From contig WOYE01000009.1 of the NCBI GenBank assembly GCA_009740415.1, positions 558,001 to 622,000 on the forward strand: a stretch of 64,000 nucleotides of DNA, written 5' to 3'. Within the stretch, counting starts at the first letter, position 1; each line of letters begins with the position of its first letter. Below are positions 57,916-64,000 of the stretch, one piece after another. The notes beneath the pieces were generated by a model. That model was not told where the DNA came from. It saw only the letters and a program-made list of their open reading frames with translations, and ran no database searches. The translations under genes and the position numbers were made by a program. This stretch comes from Planococcaceae bacterium Storch 2/2-2. GTDB lineage: Bacteria > Bacillota > Bacilli > Bacillales_A > Planococcaceae.

Positions 57916-59058
57916 TTAATATGTAACGAGTAGCCAATTGTGTTCGTCGACGACGAATAGCAAGACGTTCGTCTCGCCGATCATTAAATGATCGTGATCT
58001 GGTAACATCATGTCGTTTTCGACCCGTTGGAACGATTCGTTCGTAAACTGTTCGATCGATGCGGTGACGTCACTTGCGGAAGAAAGGAACGTCGAACTCG
58101 ACAGCGAAAATCCTGTCACGTCGCCTTGTCCGATGTAGTCAAACCCCGTCGGCGTTAAGATCGTGCGTGCGCCTGGTAATGCGTCATTGGATGCGGTGAG
58201 TGAGTTGTAAAACGATTCGATCGTCTCGATCGGCGTGCCGATCGCGTAACGGTTCGGCACGAAGTCCGGGTATTCGTGACGTGTAAAGAGCGATTCGTTC
58301 CACTCGTCGCTCCACGTATACGCGGCGACCGGAAGAGGGAAGTCGTCGTTCGTCGACCACTCGCGGACGACACCGATTGCGCCGAGCATCTGCCGTTCAT
58401 TCGTCGTCATCGTTTCACGGTCAAATGTCGTAACGACGACGTTCGTCATCTGTTTGCCATCTGGCAAGACCGTATCTTCACCGGTTGCGGTTTGAACCCA
58501 TCGTCCGTCGAGCACTTTCGCTTGTCCGTTCGTCGTCGAAAGTAAGACGTCGAGCCATTCGAAGGCGCCTTCTTCCCATGACAGCATGCGGACGTCTGTT
58601 TCAGAAGAAAGAATGGCGTGCGCCCGGTCGAGCAACGTTTCGATGCGCGGGGTGTACGTCGTCACATCGGACGGCTCACCGGCCCACGATTGTTGGACGT
58701 AGGCGACGTCCCCGTCGGATGCGTACAATTGCAATTCGCCGTTATCGATGATCCAAAGGGAAATGTCACCGTCTTGGACCGAAAATGTGCCCGTCCAGAG
58801 CGCTTTCGGGTCGAGCGTCGCTGCGTTCACTCCGTCGCCGTTCGGGGTGACGAGTACCGGTCGTTTCGGTTCTTCTCGTTTGACCGTTTCGGTTTCGGTC
58901 GTTTTCGAAGCTGTCGGTTGTGCCTGTTCGTTCGTTGCTGTCGTTGCTTCTTTTTTCGTTTCGTCGTCACTTCGTTTTGTCGCATCATTTGCATCGGAAC
59001 AAGCCGCAAGTGATGCAGCGAGCAATACGCTCGCTGTGAGGATCGTCGTTCGTTTCAT
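57916..59058 (-). CDS. Lineage-specific lipoprotein, paralogue 3 of 3
   Basis: The protein has 380 residues from ATG 59058, the third of three adjacent ATGs, seven bases after AAAGGAG. Lipobox LAACS, then a 50-residue Thr/Glu/Lys linker and a beta-rich domain (DISLWIIDNGELQLYASDGDVAYVQQSW). Its C-terminal part (VTGFSLSSSTFLSSASDVTASIEQFTNESFQRVEND) aligns with the proteins at 54250 and 56848. Function unknown. Confidence 0.68.
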   Translation of the reverse strand: MKRTTILTASVLLAASLAACSDANDATKRSDDETKKEATTATNEQAQPTASKTTETETVKREEPKRPVLVTPNGDGVNAATLDPKALWTGTFSVQDGDISLWIIDNGELQLYASDGDVAYVQQSWAGEPSDVTTYTPRIETLLDRAHAILSSETDVRMLSWEEGAFEWLDVLLSTTNGQAKVLDGRWVQTATGEDTVLPDGKQMTNVVVTTFDRETMTTNERQMLGAIGVVREWSTNDDFPLPVAAYTWSDEWNESLFTRHEYPDFVPNRYAIGTPIETIESFYNSLTASNDALPGARTILTPTGFDYIGQGDVTGFSLSSSTFLSSASDVTASIEQFTNESFQRVENDMMLPDHDHLMIGETNVLLFVVDEHNWLLVTY

Positions 59059-59190
59059 CATCATTCTCCTTTATCGTTTGCTGTCGTTATCGTATCTCAC
59101 TTTCGGAAATAAAGGAAGTTCATGGAAGGTTTTTAGTTATAAAGAAGTATGCCTATCATCCTTTCTTTCATAAACGTCTTTTACAAAACA

Positions 59191-59219
59191 TTGACACATT
59201 GTTTGCGCGTCCTTTACAT
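59191..59219 (+). promoter_or_regulatory. Promoter upstream of the gene at 59265
   Basis: Consensus TTGACA at 59191-59196, then 17 bases and TTACAT at 59214-59219. A second possible -10, TACAAT, lies at 59228. Confidence 0.5.
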
Positions 59220-59264
59220 CGGACCCGTACAATGGAAGAAAGTAGGAAGAAGGAGGCGTTCGGT

Positions 59265-59930
59265 ATGAAGTATGTGACATCGGTGGCGCTATGGGGGTTA
59301 ACGACTGATGAAATGGTGGAAGCGGTCGAGCGCGAACAGATGGACGGCATCATTTGGTCGTACGAGCAGTTGAAACAGTTACATGAACGGCCGGAGTGTA
59401 TGAAACGGCAACATGAATCTTCGTCGCTCCGTTTCGCACTCGACGGACCGAGCGACCTCAACCTTTGTGCGGTCAATGAAACGATCCGTCGTCATTCGAT
59501 GAAAGAAGCGAAACGAGCGATCGAATGGGCGCGCACGCTCGGTGTCGATTGGTTGCGTTTCGACGCAGGGAAAGAGTCGATGACGCCGGCGCTTCGCCAA
59601 TGGCAACGAAGAACGATGCAACAAGCGGTGTATGAATTGGACGTCGCCGCGAGCCGAGCGGGTGTCGTCATCGCGTTCGGGTTGCAACTTCCTTCACCGG
59701 ATGCGTTATTTGCTCGGGCGGAGCGGTTGAACGGGCTCGTGAAACATTGTTCATCGCACGTCGTAACGATCGCGAACAGGTCGAACGATGAAAGTCGTCG
59801 ACTGGAGCGCGTCATCGGAACGGAAGTAGGCGAACGAATCGAGCGAGGTGACGTGCGAGGGGACGCGCTTTTCTACGGGACGTGGGAAGCGTGTCAAAAA
59901 GAGGCATGGCCACTGATGCCGAACGGATGA
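59265..59930 (+). CDS. Hypothetical TIM-barrel-like protein
   Basis: The protein has 221 residues from ATG 59265, seven bases after AAGGAGG. The run of predicted strand-helix units (VTSVALWGLTTDEMVEAVEREQMDGIIW, EAKRAIEWARTLGVDWLRFDAG, AASRAGVVIAFGLQLPS) is like xylose-isomerase-type TIM barrels, but the metal-binding residues of that family are not evident. Unknown function, cytoplasmic. Confidence 0.5.
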   Translation: MKYVTSVALWGLTTDEMVEAVEREQMDGIIWSYEQLKQLHERPECMKRQHESSSLRFALDGPSDLNLCAVNETIRRHSMKEAKRAIEWARTLGVDWLRFDAGKESMTPALRQWQRRTMQQAVYELDVAASRAGVVIAFGLQLPSPDALFARAERLNGLVKHCSSHVVTIANRSNDESRRLERVIGTEVGERIERGDVRGDALFYGTWEACQKEAWPLMPNG

Positions 59931-59934
59931 ACGA

Positions 59935-59966
59935 AAAAAAGCGCCGGCGAGGGCGCTTTTTTCATA
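59935..59966. terminator. Bidirectional terminator
   Basis: AAAAAGCGCC pairs with GGGCGCTTTTTT around a short loop. Confidence 0.85.
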
Positions 59967-59969
59967 GGT

Positions 59970-61067
59970 TTATCGTTTCGGTTGGAGCGGTTTACTCGAC
60001 GTCAATAAGACGTAGTGCGGTTTTCCGTCCATCGTATGTGCAAATCCGATCTGTGTCGTCGCAGGGTTCAACAACGTTGCGTTATGGCCTGGGCTCTTTT
60101 TCCACGCTTCCAATACGTGATCAAGCGTTTCGTAGCCGTAGGCGATATTTTCCCCGACACTTCCTTTGTACCCTTCCGTTCCGATCCAGTCGTCGACGGG
60201 TAAACCAGACGGTGTCACGTGATCGAATCGGATTTTAATTTGTTCGACACGTTTCGAAGCGAGAACGTGTAACGTTTCATCGCGTTTCACCGGATGCAAG
60301 TAGCCCGGGTCGTTCGGTCGTTTGCCACGTTTCACATTCGTCGCTTCACGGTATGTATTGACCGTTTGGAGAAATGCTTCTTCGGCTTCACGTTGCGTGA
60401 ACTCAGACGGTTTCACGACTTTCCCAGCTTTCACCGCTTCGTGCCACGTAATGGCGCGCGACATGAAGACCGCAAGCTCTGAGCGTGTCAGTGGGGCTTG
60501 TGGGAAAAAGAGTCCCGTTTCGCCCCGCGTCACATGCGTTCGAGTGAGCGCACCGACAGCAGGTGCATACCATGCGTTCGGTGAGACGTCACGGAACGGG
60601 AGGACGATTCCTCCTGTAAACTGGTCCATATGGAACGCTTTCGATAACATGACCGCGAACTCTGAACGAGTGACCGTCCGATCGGGGCGGTACGTACCGT
60701 CTCCGATGCCGTTAATGACGCCGTACGACGCGAGCGTCTCGACGTGAGGGGTGTACCATTTGTCCGCGCGTACGTCAGTAAATGACGCGCTCGGTTTGGA
60801 AATTGTTTGTGTAATGTTCAACTGTTCGACGGTTTCGTTTAACACTTTCGCAATTTGAGCGCGTGTGACCGCTGTATGGGGGCGGAATGAGCCGTCTTGG
60901 AACCCGCTCATTAACCCGTAATCGGTGACGAATTCAACGTCCCCTTTGTACCAATCTTCGTTCGTTACATCCGTGTACGATGCGGCAGATGCGGTAGACG
61001 CACTACCGAATAAAAGGCCAGCGCTTAAAACGAGGCTAGCAAGTTGTTGTTTCATCGATCGTTTCAT
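59970..61067 (-). CDS. S-layer-homology protein with CAP (SCP/PR1) domain
   Basis: The protein has 365 residues, with AAAGGAG ahead of ATG 61067. Signal peptide ends TASAA. Three SLH motifs follow (YTDVTNEDWYKGDVEFVTDYGLMSGFQDGSFRPH; FTDVRADKWYTPHVETL; FRDVSPNAWYAPAVGAL), which bind secondary wall polymer. The CAP domain (about 225-360) has RFDHVTPSG, GENIAYGYETLDHVLEAWKKSPGHNATLL and FAHTMDGKPHYV. Many bacterial CAP proteins are secreted and of unclear function. Confidence 0.9.
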   Translation of the reverse strand: MKRSMKQQLASLVLSAGLLFGSASTASAASYTDVTNEDWYKGDVEFVTDYGLMSGFQDGSFRPHTAVTRAQIAKVLNETVEQLNITQTISKPSASFTDVRADKWYTPHVETLASYGVINGIGDGTYRPDRTVTRSEFAVMLSKAFHMDQFTGGIVLPFRDVSPNAWYAPAVGALTRTHVTRGETGLFFPQAPLTRSELAVFMSRAITWHEAVKAGKVVKPSEFTQREAEEAFLQTVNTYREATNVKRGKRPNDPGYLHPVKRDETLHVLASKRVEQIKIRFDHVTPSGLPVDDWIGTEGYKGSVGENIAYGYETLDHVLEAWKKSPGHNATLLNPATTQIGFAHTMDGKPHYVLLTSSKPLQPKR

Positions 61068-61297
61068 CGGATCAACACTCCTTTTCTATACAACTCCATA
61101 GCTATTAAGTATGACAGAAACTGCTCATTTAGCAAGACCTAACACTTCTCGTCGGTCAAATGAATGAGAGGTTAGGGAGAAAAAGTCAGTTCATACGACG
61201 AAAGACTAACCGAAAAAAGGGGGCAACGATTTCTTTGAAAGAAAACGCTTTCATCGAAACGGTACATTTGGTACGATGGAGAAAAGGGGGAAGGCGT

Positions 61298-61888
61298 ATG
61301 ATTTGGATATGGATTACGATTGCGGTCGTCTCGACGATCATCATCGCCGTGTTAGCCGTCCGTTCGCGCGGCCAGCAACAAACGTGGGAAGAACGAGCGC
61401 TCGATCAACGGATTGCGTTGCGCCTTCAACAAAAAGAAGAAGAGCAACAACCGATGCACACGTTGTCGGGAGACGAACTTCGCCGGGCGCTCGGGCGACG
61501 GTATACGTTGCTCATGCAAGAGTCGACGATTTTCATTCAAATCGTCGAATTTGAAGAACAAGAAGATGCGCGGATCAACGAACGACTGCGGACGTGGTTT
61601 TACGGACCGGTTCAAAAAAAGTTCGACGCGTGGAAACGAGCGATCGACGTGCCACGAGAAGACGAAACAGAAACGGACCGCGTCGTGCGAGAACGTTTGC
61701 TTTCAATCATCGCGTTATTCGAACGAGACCGGAACGAACTCGTGACGTATATGGAAGGTGCGCTCGCCCGTAAAAAGAAACAGAGCGATCTTCTCGCGTG
61801 GCAAGAAGCGTATGCGGTGCAAAAAGAGAAGACGGAACGTGAAGTGGAGACATTATTTGAAGAAGTCGATGCATTCAACGCGTCTTAA
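61298..61888 (+). CDS. Membrane-anchored coiled-coil protein
   Basis: The protein has 196 residues from ATG 61298 (AAAGGGGGAAGG ahead); a TTGGTACGAT extended -10 lies at 61268-61277. One N-terminal membrane helix (IWIWITIAVVSTIIIAVLAV) is followed by a charged helical cytoplasmic part (ERALDQRIALRLQQKEEEQQ, REVETLFEEVDAF). Topology resembles EzrA/ZapA-like anchors but no family is recognised. Confidence 0.6.
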   Translation: MIWIWITIAVVSTIIIAVLAVRSRGQQQTWEERALDQRIALRLQQKEEEQQPMHTLSGDELRRALGRRYTLLMQESTIFIQIVEFEEQEDARINERLRTWFYGPVQKKFDAWKRAIDVPREDETETDRVVRERLLSIIALFERDRNELVTYMEGALARKKKQSDLLAWQEAYAVQKEKTEREVETLFEEVDAFNAS

Positions 61889-61914
61889 GCGAGCCTCGCT
61901 CGCTTTTTTTCGTG
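61889..61914 (+). terminator. Terminator
   Basis: AGCGAGC and GCTCGCT around CTC, followed by seven T. Confidence 0.85.
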
Positions 61915-61967
61915 CGCGAAAAGTGGAAAAATGGTACGATGAATGAAAGAAAAGGAAGGGGACGCTT

Positions 61968-62804
61968 ATGGAAGTAGTGAATGAACGGGGCGAACGAGTG
62001 GAAGCGAGCACACTCGATTCCGCTTCGTACAAGCAGTTACGTGGCACACTTCGTTGTGCGACAGAAGGGTGTGCAGCACGTGCGGTATTCGTCGAAGGCG
62101 ACACGCCCCATTTTCGTACGTGGCGAGGAGATGAGCACGATCCATCTTGTCCGCACGTCGCTGAACCGACGCGCACACCTCGTCCGAACAACCGACGCCC
62201 GCGCCGTCCGATTACCGAACGACAAGCGGAGCAATCGCTCGATTCCTTTTATGACGAACTCGTCATGCCGAAACGAACCGTTCGCCGGGCGGCTCGCACG
62301 ACACCGCGCGCACCACGTCCACGCATCGCTGCACCGAAAGAGCAATTGTCGTTATTTGACGTTGAAGGCGGTTGGGAAGACCGAGACGTGATGAAACGCG
62401 GCCGTCTATTGAAACGGGCCGTCTCTCAACTGACACCGAGCGACGTCGGCAAAGTGCGCACGGTCGCTGGGTTGATCGATGCGTTCGACGTATACAGTTA
62501 CCCGGCGCAACTCGTGTTAAAAGACGGGAAAAACCGTGTCGCCATTACGTGCTCGGAGACGTTTTACGCCGATCCGTTCAGCGTCTTATATGAAAAAATG
62601 TTTCCTCAAGCGGTCGTCCGGCTCGAACGCGAACGACGCGCGGGGCAATTGACGATCTGTTTTGCGGTCGTCGAACTCATGAGCGAACACGACGGCCATT
62701 ACGAAGCGCTCTTGCATCACGGGGATCATTTGCGATTGAACCGTGAGACGATCCTCGAATGGACGGCCGATGAACGACAAGGCGTTCATCATTCTTTCAA
62801 ATAA
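61968..62804 (+). CDS. Hypothetical protein with CoiA-like N-terminal zinc motif
   Basis: The protein has 278 residues, with AAAGGAAGGGG before ATG 61968 and a TGGTACGAT box at 61932-61940. Residues 25-65 hold a putative zinc site: C30-x4-C35, then HFRTWRGDEHDPSCPH, similar to the ribbon at the start of competence protein CoiA. A basic, proline-rich linker (RPNNRRPRRP) follows, then a folded C-terminal domain of about 130 residues with no recognised motif (AGLIDAFDVYSYPAQLVLKDGKNRVAITCSE). Possibly nucleic-acid binding. Confidence 0.55.
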   Translation: MEVVNERGERVEASTLDSASYKQLRGTLRCATEGCAARAVFVEGDTPHFRTWRGDEHDPSCPHVAEPTRTPRPNNRRPRRPITERQAEQSLDSFYDELVMPKRTVRRAARTTPRAPRPRIAAPKEQLSLFDVEGGWEDRDVMKRGRLLKRAVSQLTPSDVGKVRTVAGLIDAFDVYSYPAQLVLKDGKNRVAITCSETFYADPFSVLYEKMFPQAVVRLERERRAGQLTICFAVVELMSEHDGHYEALLHHGDHLRLNRETILEWTADERQGVHHSFK

Positions 62805-62894
62805 GTAACAAACTTTTCACAAACGTTGGAAAATACTGAAAACGTCTAGCGAGTCGAGATGAGACGACGTATACTGAAGAAAAGGAGGTTGCCT

Positions 62895-63395
62895 ATGAGA
62901 CGAATGATGATTGTTCCTGCTTTGCTCGCTTGTGCCGTACTCGGCGCGTGCAGTGACGGAGCGGACGAACAAGATGAACTGTTCCGAAACGAGCTCGACA
63001 GCCGCGTCATCGAACCGTTGAATGACGTGGAAGTGCTCGACCGAAAAGCGTTTGAAAGCGAAGGGGTACCGACTCGATTGGCGGCACTCGACGAATGGGG
63101 CGACGTGACGATCGAAAAACGACCGTACGGCAACACGTTGCAATACGTCGCTACGGTTGAGGACAAGTCGAACGAGCGGGCGACGTTTTACATGGCAGAT
63201 GAACCGTTTGAGTTACCGGAAGGCGACGAAACGGAGTCGATCGGCGATGCGACGGTTCAATTTTATACGATTGAAGGAATGGATACGGAAGGTGCGTACT
63301 GGTCCGAAGGCGACTGGTATTATCACGCGACGATCAACCGTGACGAATGGACGCGCGACGATTTAAAAGACGTGCTCCGTCAATGGATCCAATAA
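62895..63395 (+). CDS. Hypothetical lipoprotein
   Basis: The protein has 166 residues from ATG 62895 after AAAGGAGG. Signal peptide with lipobox LGACS. The mature part is very acidic (DGADEQDELFRNELDSRVIEPLNDVEVLDRK) and ends in a small alpha/beta domain (YWSEGDWYYHATINRDEWTRDDLKDVL). No family is recognised. Confidence 0.65.
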   Translation: MRRMMIVPALLACAVLGACSDGADEQDELFRNELDSRVIEPLNDVEVLDRKAFESEGVPTRLAALDEWGDVTIEKRPYGNTLQYVATVEDKSNERATFYMADEPFELPEGDETESIGDATVQFYTIEGMDTEGAYWSEGDWYYHATINRDEWTRDDLKDVLRQWIQ

Positions 63396-63398
63396 ATC

Positions 63399-63428
63399 AA
63401 AACGACCGTCGGTGGCGGTCGTTTTTTC
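63399..63428 (+). terminator. Terminator
   Basis: AACGACCG and CGGTCGTT around a short loop, followed by six T. Confidence 0.85.
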
Positions 63429-63617
63429 GTTTTGATCATCGGTCGAGTTGCACCAGTTGTTCGGACGTTTCGTACTCACTTGCGGTAGCATTCGTCCATC
63501 GGAGCGACCGTGTACGTTGGAAAAAAGAGGGGCCTCCCTTTGAAACGAGACCGATGATCGAAAAAAGTCGCGTGCAACGAGTGACGAGATATGTGTATCG
63601 GGAGCGAGGTGGAGCGG
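63428..63617. other. Intergenic region, possibly with a gene relic
   Basis: No acceptable gene. On the minus strand the stretch 63436-63515 reads as a host-like protein end (RSLRWTNATASEYETSEQLV, stop at 63438-63436) with normal codon use but no upstream start or ribosome site, so it may be the remains of a lost gene. A GGGAGG/CCTCTT hairpin with T-run on the minus strand (about 63520-63540) could terminate the lipoprotein gene to its right. Confidence 0.3.
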
Positions 63618-63989
63618 TTACGGTCGGACGAGCTCGAGTAAGACGTCGCCTTTCATATGTTTGAATTCGCGAACCGGTTGCGTCGGTGCGATCAATTGAG
63701 CGGTTGAACGATCGGAGCGGTCGGGGAAGACGAAATAGAGCGGTCCGTATTCCGTCGACCATCTGTAATAACCGACGTCGTCCAACGATCCGTACTGCGT
63801 CTGACGAAACGAAATCGACAATTCGTCGTCTCCTTCTCGTATCGTCATGAGGCCGTCGGACGTAATCGTCACGTCGACCGTTTCCCCCGATTCATCCATT
63901 CCGATCCACGTACCGATGTACGTCTTCGACGGTTGACACCCGCTCATGAGGAGCGCGCATACAACGATCGATAAGGTGAGGCGTTTCAT
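63618..63989 (-). CDS. Small hypothetical lipoprotein
   Basis: The protein has 123 residues from ATG 63989, close to the window edge, so the ribosome site (GAGAAGATCG visible) is only partly seen. Signal peptide with lipobox LMSGCQ. The short mature domain is beta-rich (YIGTWIGMDESGETVDVTITSDGLMTIREGDDEL), like small lipocalin- or META-type modules that often begin with a GTW motif. Function unknown. Confidence 0.65.
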   Translation of the reverse strand: MKRLTLSIVVCALLMSGCQPSKTYIGTWIGMDESGETVDVTITSDGLMTIREGDDELSISFRQTQYGSLDDVGYYRWSTEYGPLYFVFPDRSDRSTAQLIAPTQPVREFKHMKGDVLLELVRP

Positions 63990-64000
63990 ACGATCTTCTC

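Overview
The window looks like the chromosome of a Gram-positive member of the Bacillales. The evidence is the Asp23/AmaP/DUF2273 module, a Zur box in front of a CobW GTPase, a guanidine-I riboswitch, S-layer-homology (SLH) anchored proteins, many short lipoproteins with AAC/GC lipoboxes, and strong AGGAGG ribosome sites with frequent TTG starts. Host genes have a middling G+C and a marked taste for ACG, TCG, GTC and CGN codons. Several AT-rich islands (prophage cargo, the reverse-transcriptase locus, the CPBP/winged-helix operon and the IS element) stand out against them. I cannot name the genus with confidence.

Layout. 1-5.9 kb is the right end of a PBSX-like prophage: baseplate J end, tail protein I, fibre, XkdX-like protein, then XhlA-like protein, holin and amidase. 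It is interrupted by an AT-rich cargo ('moron') with its own promoter and terminator, flanked by a duplicated gene start. At 6.14-6.23 kb there is a decayed one-spacer CRISPR relic. 6.3-13.4 kb carries a polar amino acid ABC importer, a divergent ferrochelatase, a VanY-type D,D-carboxypeptidase and a BCCT transporter. 12.3-17.4 kb (minus strand) is an RpiR-regulated operon whose N-succinylamino acid racemase, GNAT acyltransferase, M20 deacylase and YkvI-type transporter fit the known route for irreversible D- to L-amino acid conversion. 17.5-22.5 kb holds small membrane proteins, an EcsC protein, PdxK, an orphan response regulator and a guanidine-I riboswitch in front of a two-gene SMR exporter. 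22.6-30.8 kb is a phosphorus operon: phnD-phnC-phnE-phnE, a 1433-residue SLH-anchored glycerophosphodiesterase and a 5'-nucleotidase. 31-32.3 kb is the envelope stress module amaP-DUF2273-asp23. 32.4-34.4 kb is an AT-rich accessory patch with an ISL3 remnant. At 34.5 kb lies a Zur-controlled zinc GTPase.

35.8-37.7 kb is the most interesting locus. A stand-alone reverse transcriptase of the defence (UG/DRT-like) kind is preceded by about 240 bases of structured, apparently untranslated RNA with its own promoter. The strand opposite to that RNA is stop-free in one frame over about 76 codons and carries a Shine-Dalgarno and tandem ATG. This recalls systems in which an RT copies a non-coding RNA into a DNA that then encodes a protein.

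37.8-40.5 kb encodes glycolate oxidase GlcDF. 40.5-50.8 kb has a degenerate histidine kinase, a coiled-coil protein, a DUF418 protein, an XRE-cupin regulator divergent from azlCD, a BsuPI-like lipoprotein, bioY-bioD-bioA and another lipoprotein. 51.5-54.2 kb has an EamA transporter and an intact-ended IS1595-family element whose transposase carries an in-frame stop. 54.2-64 kb is rich in lineage-specific lipoproteins and small paralogous proteins, with an SLH-CAP surface protein.
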